Source: QHVT01 sp036399015 (GTDB lineage Bacteria > Acidobacteriota > Thermoanaerobaculia > Gp7-AA8). Taken from it: DNA of 64,000 nt. Position numbers and translations under genes: made by a program. Location: assembly GCA_036399015.1 (NCBI GenBank), contig DASWNW010000016.1:1-64000 (forward strand). Reading direction: 5' to 3'. Within the stretch, counting starts at the first letter, position 1. Every line of letters begins with the position of its first letter. The notes under the pieces were generated by a model. It saw only the letters and a list, made by a program, of their open reading frames with translations, did not search any database and was not told where the DNA came from. Below, in pieces: positions 41,907 to 49,748 of this stretch.

Positions 41907-42950
41907 TCATGCCGACATGACCACCGCCCGGCGGACGTCGTCCGGCTCGATCACGATGCGCTCCCCGGCGCGCTCCGGGCCGACGAAGAGGATCGGGTGG
42001 AGGACCTTTTCCATGATCGCGCGGAGCGCGCGTGCGCCGAGGCGCTGGCGGATCGCGGCGTGGGCGATCTCGTAGAGCGCCTCGCGGGAGAACTCGAGCT
42101 GGATCGAGTCGAGCGCGCAGAGGCGCTGGTACTCCGGAATCATCGCCTCGCGCGGCTCGGTGAGGATCGCCACGAGATCGGCCGGCGCGAGCTCCTGCAA
42201 CTGGACGCGGAGCGGCAGGCGTCCGACGAGCTCCGGGAGGAGGCCGTACTTGACGAGATCGTCCGTCGAGACCTCGCGCTGCGCGGGCGCCGCCTGCTCG
42301 AAGAAGCCGACGCTGCGGCCGTCCGGCGTCTCCTCGAGATCGGTGAACGCGCCGGCGCAGATGAAGAGGATGTTCGAGATGTCGATCTCGACGAAGTCGT
42401 GCTTGTTCCAGTGCGCGGTGACGTTCATCGGCACGAACAGCTTGTCGCCCTCGAGGATCTTGAGCAGCGACTGCTGGACGCCCTCGCCGCCGATGTCGCG
42501 CTGGCTCGAGCCGGTGCGGTTGCCGCCGGAGCGGCGGGCGATCTTGTCGATCTCGTCGATGAAGACGATGCCGTTCTCGGCCTGCTTCACGTTCTGGTTC
42601 GTGGCGTAGAGCAGCCGCCCGATCGCCACCTCCACGTCTTCCCCGTAATACCCCGCCTCGGTGAACGACGTGGCGTCGTTGTAGGCAAACGGCACGTCGA
42701 GGACGCGCGCCAGCGTGCGGGCCAGGTACGTCTTCCCGCTGCCGGACGGGCCGATCATCAGGATGTTCGACTTGCGGATCGAGACGTCGCCGCCGTACTT
42801 GAGGTACTCGATGCGCTTGAGGTGGTTGTACGCCGCGATGGCGAGGACTTCCTTCGCGTGGCGCTGCCCGACTACGTACTGGTCGAGCTGCTCGAAGATG
42901 CGGCGGGGTGTGACGTGCAGGAAGCGATAGGTCTCACGCTTTTCCTTCAT
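41907..42950 (-). CDS. ClpX-like AAA+ ATPase lacking the zinc-binding domain
   Basis: The 347-residue protein starts near where the ClpX AAA core begins: TPRRIFEQLDQYVVGQRHAKEVL, Walker A GPSGSGKT, Walker B IVFIDEIDKIA, and the D2-small domain. The usual N-terminal four-Cys zinc domain is absent. The frame is open upstream to 43343, but that stretch overlaps the divergent gene and does not look like a zinc domain. RSVGFFEQ sits where ClpX has its IGF loop for ClpP docking, so partnership with ClpP is plausible. Substrate choice would differ without the zinc domain. HslU is excluded by the ClpX-type sequence. Confidence 0.85.
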   Translation of the reverse strand: MKEKRETYRFLHVTPRRIFEQLDQYVVGQRHAKEVLAIAAYNHLKRIEYLKYGGDVSIRKSNILMIGPSGSGKTYLARTLARVLDVPFAYNDATSFTEAGYYGEDVEVAIGRLLYATNQNVKQAENGIVFIDEIDKIARRSGGNRTGSSQRDIGGEGVQQSLLKILEGDKLFVPMNVTAHWNKHDFVEIDISNILFICAGAFTDLEETPDGRSVGFFEQAAPAQREVSTDDLVKYGLLPELVGRLPLRVQLQELAPADLVAILTEPREAMIPEYQRLCALDSIQLEFSREALYEIAHAAIRQRLGARALRAIMEKVLHPILFVGPERAGERIVIEPDDVRRAVVMSA

Positions 42951-42967
42951 CAAGTCGCCTCGACCGA

Positions 42968-42974
42968 GTATAAC
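42968..42974. promoter_or_regulatory. Overlapping bidirectional -10 boxes, ClpX-like/sialidase-like
   Basis: GTATAAC gives TATAAC toward 42982 (7 bp before its ATG, leaderless). Including A42967, it gives TATACT toward the ClpX-like gene, with a leader of about 10-16 nt. Confidence 0.5.
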
Positions 42975-42981
42975 CGGAGCG

Positions 42982-44127
42982 ATGATCCTGGTAACTCTGC
43001 TCGCCGCCGTCCTCTCCCTCCCGTCGCCCGCCGGCAGCGGCGCGGCCGAGCCGTATCTCACCGCGCGGCCCGACGGCACGCTGGTGATGTCGTGGCTGGA
43101 GGGAGGGGCGCTGAAGTTCGCGTCGCTGAAGGACGGCCGCTGGTCGGCGCCGCGCGTCATCGTGCAGCGCGACGATCTCTTCGTGAACTGGGCCGACTTC
43201 CCCTCCATCGTCGACGACGGCCGGGGGACGCTCTTCGCGCACTGGCTGCAGAAGAGCGGGAAGGGGACGTACGCGTACGACGTGGTGGCGACGTCGTCTT
43301 CCGACGGCGGCAAGACGTGGCGCAAGCCGCTGCTGGTGAACACCGACGGGAAGCAGGCGGAGCATGGGTTCGTGTCGTTCGCTCCGCTGCCGGGAGGCGG
43401 CGTGGCGGTGGCGTGGCTCGACGGGCGCGAGATGACGGAAGGCGACGGCCACGACGCGCACGGCGGCGCGATGACGGTGCGCTACGCGGAGCTCGACGCG
43501 GCGCTGCGGCGGAAGGCGGAGACGGTGCTCGACGCGCGCGTCTGCGAGTGCTGCAACACCGCGATGACGATGACGGCGAAGGGGCCGCTGGTGGCGTACC
43601 GCGACCGCTCGGGCGGAGAGGTGCGGGACATCGCCTTCATGCGCCGCGCGAACGGCAAGTGGAGCAACCCGTCGCGCGTGCATGCCGACAACTGGAAGAT
43701 CCCCGGCTGCCCGGTGAACGGACCGCAGCTCGACGCCCGCGGCAACCGCGCCGCCCTGGCCTGGTTCACCGCCGCGGGAGACAAGCCGCGGGTGCAGGTG
43801 GCTTTCTCGGCGGATGCCGGCGCGACGTTCGGCCGCGCGGTGCGCGTCGACAGCGGCAATGCGGTCGGGCGCGTCGACGTGCTGATGCTCGCCGACGGCA
43901 GCGCGCTCGTCACCTGGATCGAGGGGACGGCCGACAGCTCCGGGATCTTCGCCCGCCGCGTGCACCCGGACGGACGCGCCGAGGCGCCGGTGAAGCTGGC
44001 GGCGACCAGCTCGGCGCGAGCGTCGGGTTTTCCGCGGGCGGCGCTGGTGGGGAACACCGCCTACTTCGCCTGGACCGATCCGGCGGCGAAGACGGTGAAG
44101 GTGCAGAGCCTCGGCATCGGGCGCTAA
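42982..44127 (+). CDS. Exported sialidase-fold (BNR repeat) protein
   Basis: The 381-residue protein has an N-terminal signal-like segment and repeated beta-propeller blades. An Asp-box, SSDGGKTW, lies near residue 110, with similar SADAGATF near 275. A CECCNT cluster (Cys188, Cys190, Cys191) is unusual for the fold and may bind metal or form a disulfide. The Arg triad of true sialidases is not evident, so it may be a binding propeller rather than a glycosidase. Divergent from the ClpX-like gene. Confidence 0.75.
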   Translation: MILVTLLAAVLSLPSPAGSGAAEPYLTARPDGTLVMSWLEGGALKFASLKDGRWSAPRVIVQRDDLFVNWADFPSIVDDGRGTLFAHWLQKSGKGTYAYDVVATSSSDGGKTWRKPLLVNTDGKQAEHGFVSFAPLPGGGVAVAWLDGREMTEGDGHDAHGGAMTVRYAELDAALRRKAETVLDARVCECCNTAMTMTAKGPLVAYRDRSGGEVRDIAFMRRANGKWSNPSRVHADNWKIPGCPVNGPQLDARGNRAALAWFTAAGDKPRVQVAFSADAGATFGRAVRVDSGNAVGRVDVLMLADGSALVTWIEGTADSSGIFARRVHPDGRAEAPVKLAATSSARASGFPRAALVGNTAYFAWTDPAAKTVKVQSLGIGR

Positions 44128-44440
44128 GGACGAGTTGCGCTTGCGCGTTGCGCGTAGCGAGTTCAGGGGGGGGCTTCGTTACGGGCAACGCGCAACACGC
44201 AACGCGTCGAAATTTTCTGGCGCGCAGACTCCTAGCTCCCCCGTCGGGCGACGACCGTATCGACCGTTTGAGCCCGCAGGTCCGCCTGCCGATGCCGGGA
44301 TCCTGCCTCTTCGTCGCGCACCACGCCGCGACACGCCAAAGATTTTGACACGCTCGAATTGAGCGTTCCCGCCTAACCCCCTGTCCCTCCAACAACTTGC
44401 CACATACCGCCTCGTGGCGGCCCGCTTGAAGTCTGTGGGC
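44128..44440. other. Gap upstream of comEA leader
   Basis: It holds heptamer array D (44132-44205). A TTGACA hexamer lies at 44345-44350 without a convincing -10 at 17 bp. A 7-bp stem GCGGCCC/GGGCCGC lies at about 44417-44443, just before a strong Shine-Dalgarno-like site. No gene is seen in the rest. Confidence 0.4.
44132..44205. repeat. Heptamer array D: inverted pair based on GCGTTGC
   Basis: Left arm GAGTTGC, GCTTGC, GCGTTGC, GCGTAGC (44132-44158) pairs with right arm GCAACGC, GCAACAC, GCAACGC (44185-44205). A short C/T-rich loop separates them. It lies 5 bp after the stop of the sialidase-fold gene. Confidence 0.8.
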
Positions 44441-44445
44441 CGCGA

Positions 44446-44523
44446 AAGGAGGTGGTGCAGAGAAGAGACATCGACGCGGAGAAGACAGAAAGACGGTTCA
44501 AGTGTGGAACGAACAGCCAATGA
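44446..44523 (+). promoter_or_regulatory. Leader with consensus Shine-Dalgarno and 22-codon ORF upstream of comEA
   Basis: AAAGGAGGTGGTG at 44445-44457 is a near-perfect anti-SD match, followed in frame by GTG and 22 basic/charged codons ending TGA at 44521. It lies 43 bp before the comEA ATG. It could be a leader peptide or a ribosome standby site. The spacing from SD to GTG is too short for efficient initiation. Confidence 0.3.
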
Positions 44524-44565
44524 ACTGACCACGGGAAACAACAACAACAAAAGGAGAAAAGACCC

Positions 44566-44946
44566 ATGCGGAAGTCCCTTCCGATCTTCATCCTGGCCCT
44601 CGGAATCCTCTCGTACGCCTCGCTCGCCATGGCCGACGGTGCCGCCCCGGCCGACTCCGGCAGCAAGGCCGGTGTCGTCAACATCAACACCGCCGACGCC
44701 GCGCAGCTCGCGCTGCTCCCCCGCATCGGCGCAAAGGGGGCGGAGCGCATCATCGCGTACCGCACCCAGCACGGTCCCTTCAAGAAGACCGCGGACCTGA
44801 TGCAGGTGAAGGGCGTCGGCGCGAAGACCTTCGAGCTGCTCACGCCCTACATCGCCCTCGAAGGCAAGACCACGCTCACGACCAACATCTCCTCGCCGCG
44901 CAAGCCGCGCGCGAAGAAGCCCACCACCACCACGGCGTCGAACTAG
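44566..44946 (+). CDS. comEA: ComEA-like helix-hairpin-helix DNA-binding protein
   Basis: The 126-residue exported protein has a signal peptide ending AMADG. The HhH domain spans residues 37-97: VNINTADAAQLALLPRIGAKGAERIIAYRTQHGPFKKTADLMQVKGVGAKTFE, a typical ComEA double HhH that binds DNA without sequence specificity in the periplasm for uptake. The C-terminal tail is Lys/Thr-rich. AAAAGGAG precedes the ATG. ComEC is not in the window, so a role in competence is likely but unproven. Confidence 0.88.
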   Translation: MRKSLPIFILALGILSYASLAMADGAAPADSGSKAGVVNINTADAAQLALLPRIGAKGAERIIAYRTQHGPFKKTADLMQVKGVGAKTFELLTPYIALEGKTTLTTNISSPRKPRAKKPTTTTASN

Positions 44947-45027
44947 ACGCCGCCCGCCCCCCATCCTCAACAGGCCGCCGCGTGCGTGAGACGCGCGGCG
45001 GCCTCCTCAAAGAAGGAGGCTCGCGTG

Positions 45028-46629
45028 TCAACTCCCCGAGCGCCGCACTACTACCCGCTCCGCCTCGTACGTCTGGATGGCGGAGAGCGTGCTGCGGCGG
45101 AGAACCTCGTCCGTGAATGCGTCCGTGAGGATGCGGCCGTCCATGTCCCGTCCGATCGGCAGGCCGGCGCCGAACAGCACGGTCGGCACGACGTCGACCA
45201 CGGAGGCGGGCGCGGCGTGCTCGCGATGCGCGGCCACGGGGCCGCTCACGATCAGGAAGCCGTCATCGGCACCCGCGTCGTCGCGGCGCACCCTCCCGGT
45301 GGCGAACTCCCAGACGTTGGCCGGCAGCTTCGGCGGGACGACGCCGGCCGGCGAGCAGATGGCGATCAGGTGCCGCGGGTGGCGCCGCGCCACGGCGCCG
45401 AGGGCGCGATCGAGCTGCTGCACGTACGCGCGCACCGTATCGCCTTTGGGTGTGCCGCGCGGCGGGATCTCGTTGCTGAAGACGTGCAGCGCGCGCTGCG
45501 CCGGCTCGAAGCCCTCCAGCGCTACCGCGATCAGCGCCGCCTCGCCGTCGACGGCACCGATCGCGGCGAGATCGCCCGCCAGCGCGTCGAGGACCTGCTG
45601 CCGCGCCGGGCCGGCCGCATTGAAGCGCTGCGCCTCATCTCCGATCCCGGCCGGCCGCAGCGGCGGTGTGTCCACGGACGGCCAGCGCACCACCTGCGAC
45701 GGCAACTGCAGCCGCGCGAAGAGCGACCAGACCGGCAGCGCCAGGCCGGAGCGGAGCGACGCCGAGATCCGCTCCACCGGCGGGATCAGTCCCCAGGCAC
45801 GGAACGCCACGCCGTACGGCAGCAGGAGAAACGGCTCGTCGCGGTTCAGCGGCGTGCGGTAGGCGAAGCGCCCCGTCACCCCGTGCCGGTGTGGCAGCTT
45901 CCCGGTCGCGAGCGATGCCCACAGCGACTTGGGGCTCGTCGTGCGGAACGCCTCCACCCGCGTGAAGTACGCATCCTCGGTGACCGTGTCGAAGAACGGC
46001 AGCAGCCCCTCTCCCTTCATGGTCACGATCCAGTCGTACGGCAGGTTGCGGATGGCCACGAAGATCACGTGCGCCTGCGCCGCCGGCGCACCGATGTCGG
46101 CGACGACCGCCTGCTTCCGCTCCGTCCGGTAGCTGTCCCGGCGCTGGTAGAGGAAGACCGCCGAGATGCCGACCAGCACGAGGCCGGCGAAGAAGATCGC
46201 GCGCGACAGCCGCTTGTGCGCGTTGCGCTCGAGCACCCACAGCAGCAGCAGGATGAACGCCGTCACCGTGATGACGTTCGACGACTTCGAGAGCACGCGC
46301 ATCGCCCCCACCGGCAGGTAGCCGCGCAGCAACTGCAGGTGCATCCAGTAGGTGAACGAGGAGATGAACGCGGCGGCGACGACGAAGCCGAAGCCGTGTG
46401 TACGGTATGTCTGCGGCCGGCCGATCAGTCGCACGCGCAGCGCCCGCAGTCCCCAGAGGATCGAGCCGAACAGCAGCCCGCAGGTCGCGCCATACACTGC
46501 CGCGACCGTGGCCAGACGCCCGGGCGTGATCTCGACCTGCGGGTTGATCAGGTACAGCAGGTACGCCATGTACAACCCGAAGACGGCCCCGGCGAGAACC
46601 CGTTTCAGATAAGCCCAGCGGATCGGCAT
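45028..46629 (-). CDS. Membrane protein with degenerate alkaline-phosphatase-superfamily domain
   Basis: The 533-residue protein has four to five N-terminal membrane helices (residues 8-165) and a C-terminal domain of the AP/phosphodiesterase fold: FRTTSPKSLWASLATGKLPHRHGVTG, and SVVDVVPTVLFGAGLPIGRDMDGRIL. The expected metal ligands are missing: the early Asp reads AIRNLPYD, the Asp/His motif is HVFSNEI, and the late DHG reads CSPAG. It is probably an inactive relative or uses another chemistry. The gene starts 14 bp from, and divergent to, the methyltransferase gene. A GTC-Thr-containing nucleophile segment remains. Confidence 0.75.
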   Translation of the reverse strand: MPIRWAYLKRVLAGAVFGLYMAYLLYLINPQVEITPGRLATVAAVYGATCGLLFGSILWGLRALRVRLIGRPQTYRTHGFGFVVAAAFISSFTYWMHLQLLRGYLPVGAMRVLSKSSNVITVTAFILLLLWVLERNAHKRLSRAIFFAGLVLVGISAVFLYQRRDSYRTERKQAVVADIGAPAAQAHVIFVAIRNLPYDWIVTMKGEGLLPFFDTVTEDAYFTRVEAFRTTSPKSLWASLATGKLPHRHGVTGRFAYRTPLNRDEPFLLLPYGVAFRAWGLIPPVERISASLRSGLALPVWSLFARLQLPSQVVRWPSVDTPPLRPAGIGDEAQRFNAAGPARQQVLDALAGDLAAIGAVDGEAALIAVALEGFEPAQRALHVFSNEIPPRGTPKGDTVRAYVQQLDRALGAVARRHPRHLIAICSPAGVVPPKLPANVWEFATGRVRRDDAGADDGFLIVSGPVAAHREHAAPASVVDVVPTVLFGAGLPIGRDMDGRILTDAFTDEVLRRSTLSAIQTYEAERVVVRRSGS

Positions 46630-46643
46630 GCGGAGGGACGGCC

Positions 46644-49600
46644 ATGCTGACGCCGGCCCGCCTCAGAGAATACACCGGGCCCTCCGCCGCTCTCGATCTC
46701 CTGCGCGACCTCGGCTACCCGGTGGCGCCGGTGGACGTCGATCCCGACGAGTGGCGGCGCGGCGGCGTGAGCGTCCCCTGGAACGGCACGACGCGCCTGC
46801 AGCTCGCCGCGAGGATGCGCAACTTCGATCTCTTCGTGCTCACGGGCGACGTCAGCGGCGATTTCTTTGCACAGTTCCTGCGCTCATATAACGACTACAA
46901 TATCGTCACTAAATCAGCACTCATTTATCAGCAGGCGAAGGCGCTGTCGGTGTTCGACCTCTCCGGCGATCGCACGCTCCGCCGGCTCGACGTCGACCTC
47001 GAGGCGCCGAGCGCACACGCGATCGACCGGCTGAACCTCCTCGCGCACGACGCCGACGAGACGGCGCTGCCGCGCATCTACGACCGGGCGCTCGACCGCG
47101 AGAGCGTCACGCGCGAGTTCTTTCACCGCTTCCGGAACGCCGTACGCGACGTCGCCGCGGCGCTGCCGGGGGAGCGGGACGAGACGCGCGCCGAGGCGCT
47201 GCTGATCCTGTCGCGGCTGCTCTTTCTCTCATTCGTGCAGGAGAAAGGATGGCTGAACGGCGAGCGGCGCTTCCTGGTCGACCGCCTCGAGCACGAGACG
47301 CGGCGGGGGCGCGAGTTCTTCTCCGGCGTCCTGCTGCCGCTCTTCTTCGGCTGTCTCAACACACCGCTGCACGAGCGCACACTCGCCGCGCGCCGGCTCG
47401 GCCGCATCCCGTATCTCAACGGCGGCCTGTTCGAGCCGTCGCCCTACGAGCGGAGCCATCCCGACCTGCACCTGCCGAACGAGCTGCTGCGGCGGGTGGT
47501 CGAGGAGGTGTTCGAGAAGTTCGACTTCCGCATCGACGAGGGGGGCGCCGGCACGCACGTCGACCCGGCCATGCTCGGCAAGGTGTTCGAGTCGCTCATG
47601 GCGGACGACGAGCGCGCCGCCAGCGGCAGCTTCTACACGCCGAAGGAGATCGTGGACGTGCTCACGGAGCGGGCGATCCGGGAGTGGCTCGGCGACGGCG
47701 GCGTCGAGAAGCTGGCGACGATCACCGTCATCGACCCGGCGTGCGGCTCGGGGGCGTTTCTGCTGTCGGCGCTCGGCATCATCGAGAAGCTGTGGCGGGA
47801 GCGGGCGGAGGATGTCCCGCGCGACCTGCGGCGGCGGATCGTGGCGAATTCGCTCTTCGGCGTCGACCTGAAGGCGGAGGCGGTGCGTCTCTGCGAGCTG
47901 CGCCTCTGGCTGGCGATCGTCTCCGGCAGCGACGCCGCGATCGAAGACGTCGAGCCGCTGCCGAACCTCGACCGGAACATCCTGCAGGGCAATGCGCTCC
48001 TCAGCCCGACCGACTTTCTCGGCGACGCGCGCACCGACATCTACGCCGACTGGCTGGTCGCCCTGCGCTCGCAGCAGGACCTGCTCGACCGCTACCGTAC
48101 GGCGTCGCACGCGCAGCGGCCGGCGCTCTACCGCGTCATCCGGGGGAACGACCAGCGGCTGGCGTCGGAGCTCCTCGCGCGCGGCGTCGATCATCTCGAG
48201 GCGGAGCTGCGTCACGCCTGCGCTCCGCAGCGCGACCTCTTCGGGCGCAGCGCGCCGGTGGACGCGGAGCTCTGCCGCGATCTGCAGCAGCGCGTCGCCG
48301 AGCAGAAGCGGCTCCTCGAACGCGCCGAGGAGGGGAACCTCGACTTCTTCTCCTTCGACGTCCACTTCGCGCATGTGATGGCGGGCGGCGGGTTCGACGT
48401 GGTGGTGGGCAACCCGCCGTGGGTGCGCAACAGCCGCATCGAGCCGCGCACGAAGCGGATGCTCGCCGCCCGCTACAAACTCTTCCGCGGCCACGGCGAG
48501 GGCACAGCGTTTCATCAGCCCGACCTCTCCGTGGCCTTCTTCGAGCGGGCACTGTCGCTGGCGAAGCCGAACGGCTTGGTGGCGCTGCTGATGCCGTCGA
48601 AGATCGTGAACGCGAGCTATGCCGGACCGCTGCGGCGCGCTGCCGCGCAGCGGGTGATCGCGCTCGACGACTGGAGCGACGACCCGCGTCGCCGCCGCTG
48701 GTTCGACGCCGACACGTTCCCCCTCGGCATCACCTGCGCCGCGCCCCGGAACGTGGTGCGCATCACCGCCTCCGGCGAGTCGTTCGAACTGCCGCCGGCG
48801 GCGCTCTCGGTCGACGGTGCGACGTCGGAGTGGGCGCTCGTGCCGCCCGGCGTCTCCGAGATCCTGCACCGCCTGCGCGCCACGCATCCGCCGCTCCAGG
48901 ACGTGCACGGCCGCCGCCCCTTCATGGGCGTCAAGACCGGCAACAACCGCGACTTCTTTCTCGACGCCGAGGAGATCCGCGGCGGGCATCTCATCACCGC
49001 CGACGGCATCCGCATCCCGCTCACCGCCGTCTGCCGGTGCGTGCGCGGACGCGACGTCCGCCGCTGGACCGTGAGCGCGTCGGGCTGGATGCTCTGGCCG
49101 CCCGCGGGTAGCTGGCGGAGGCCGCCGAAGTGGCTGGTGAAGCTCGCCGCCGCGCGCGGGCTCGAGCCGGCCGACTTCCGGCTGTCGTTCGTCCGCCCGG
49201 AGCACGTCGGGATCAAGGTGATCTGGAAAGACCTCTCGCGCGGACTCGCGGCGGCGGTGCTGCCGGACGTCGTGCACGTCAACGAGGTGGCGTTTCCGCT
49301 CGTGCCGAACCAGACCCTGTACGCGCTCGACGCCCTCTCACTCGACGACGCGTACGCGAAGGCGGCGATTCTCAATTCGACGGTCGCCGGCGCGCTGCTG
49401 GTGTCGGTGGCCGAGCGGGCGAAGGACGCCCACTTTCGCTACTTCGGCCGCACCGTCGCCGCGCTGCCCTGGCCGGACGTGGAGGGGGAGCGGGAGACGC
49501 TGGTCCGGCTCGCGCGGCGCGCGCATCGCGGCGCGGAGGTGATGCGCGAGCTCGACGCGCTGGTGGCGCAGGCGTACGGGCTCACGCCCGAGGAGCTGGC

Positions 49601-49667
49601 GGTGTTGCAGGCGTTCCTCACGACGCGGTTGACGGATTCAGGACGGCGCGCGCATGGGTGCGTGTGA
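46644..49667 (+). CDS. Eco57I-like class I DNA adenine methyltransferase
   Basis: The 1007-residue protein has a large N-terminal region (1-320) typical of the long Eco57I/PglX-like group, GSFYTP at 328-333, SAM-binding motif I DPACGSGAFL from 364, and catalytic motif IV NPPW at 590-593, predicting N6-adenine methylation. A target-recognition-like C-terminal region follows. No PD-(D/E)xK nuclease motif was recognised in the N-terminus, so it may be a pure methyltransferase. GGAGGG provides the ribosome-binding site. It overlaps the helicase gene by 14 bp. It probably forms a modification or phage-defence pair, DISARM- or BREX-like in logic but without their other genes. Confidence 0.85.
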   Translation: MLTPARLREYTGPSAALDLLRDLGYPVAPVDVDPDEWRRGGVSVPWNGTTRLQLAARMRNFDLFVLTGDVSGDFFAQFLRSYNDYNIVTKSALIYQQAKALSVFDLSGDRTLRRLDVDLEAPSAHAIDRLNLLAHDADETALPRIYDRALDRESVTREFFHRFRNAVRDVAAALPGERDETRAEALLILSRLLFLSFVQEKGWLNGERRFLVDRLEHETRRGREFFSGVLLPLFFGCLNTPLHERTLAARRLGRIPYLNGGLFEPSPYERSHPDLHLPNELLRRVVEEVFEKFDFRIDEGGAGTHVDPAMLGKVFESLMADDERAASGSFYTPKEIVDVLTERAIREWLGDGGVEKLATITVIDPACGSGAFLLSALGIIEKLWRERAEDVPRDLRRRIVANSLFGVDLKAEAVRLCELRLWLAIVSGSDAAIEDVEPLPNLDRNILQGNALLSPTDFLGDARTDIYADWLVALRSQQDLLDRYRTASHAQRPALYRVIRGNDQRLASELLARGVDHLEAELRHACAPQRDLFGRSAPVDAELCRDLQQRVAEQKRLLERAEEGNLDFFSFDVHFAHVMAGGGFDVVVGNPPWVRNSRIEPRTKRMLAARYKLFRGHGEGTAFHQPDLSVAFFERALSLAKPNGLVALLMPSKIVNASYAGPLRRAAAQRVIALDDWSDDPRRRRWFDADTFPLGITCAAPRNVVRITASGESFELPPAALSVDGATSEWALVPPGVSEILHRLRATHPPLQDVHGRRPFMGVKTGNNRDFFLDAEEIRGGHLITADGIRIPLTAVCRCVRGRDVRRWTVSASGWMLWPPAGSWRRPPKWLVKLAAARGLEPADFRLSFVRPEHVGIKVIWKDLSRGLAAAVLPDVVHVNEVAFPLVPNQTLYALDALSLDDAYAKAAILNSTVAGALLVSVAERAKDAHFRYFGRTVAALPWPDVEGERETLVRLARRAHRGAEVMRELDALVAQAYGLTPEELAVLQAFLTTRLTDSGRRAHGCV
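46864..46938 (+). other. AT-rich patch inside the methyltransferase gene
   Basis: About 75 bp with many A/T-ending codons (around SYNDYNIVTKSALIYQQ) interrupt an otherwise GC3-rich gene. It contains CATATAACG and ACTACAATA, which could act as an internal promoter. Confidence 0.4.
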
Positions 49668-49748
49668 GCGTGCTGCATGGCTCGAGCCGCTTGCGGGCGG
49701 CGTGCAGCGCCAGGGGTCGAGCAGTGCGCGCGCCGTCCTGAGTCCGTC
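49631..49748. repeat. 24-bp inverted repeat at the methyltransferase-helicase junction
   Basis: The 24 bases at 49631-49654 are the reverse complement of 49725-49748 with one mismatch; the inner 17 are perfect (core GGACGGCGCGCGCA). The 70-bp loop contains the methyltransferase stop. The helicase ATG begins at the last base of the left arm. It could be an inserted palindromic element, a regulatory hairpin or an invertible segment. Confidence 0.85.

Noticed and set aside
42951..43343. 131-residue N-terminal extension of the ClpX-like ATPase
   Set aside because: It overlaps the divergent sialidase-fold gene and has only two scattered Cys, not a zinc domain; the Met at 42950 fits the AAA core.
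44345..44350. TTGACA as -35 of a comEA promoter
   Set aside because: No TANNNT box lies 16-18 bp downstream; the hexamer alone is not enough.
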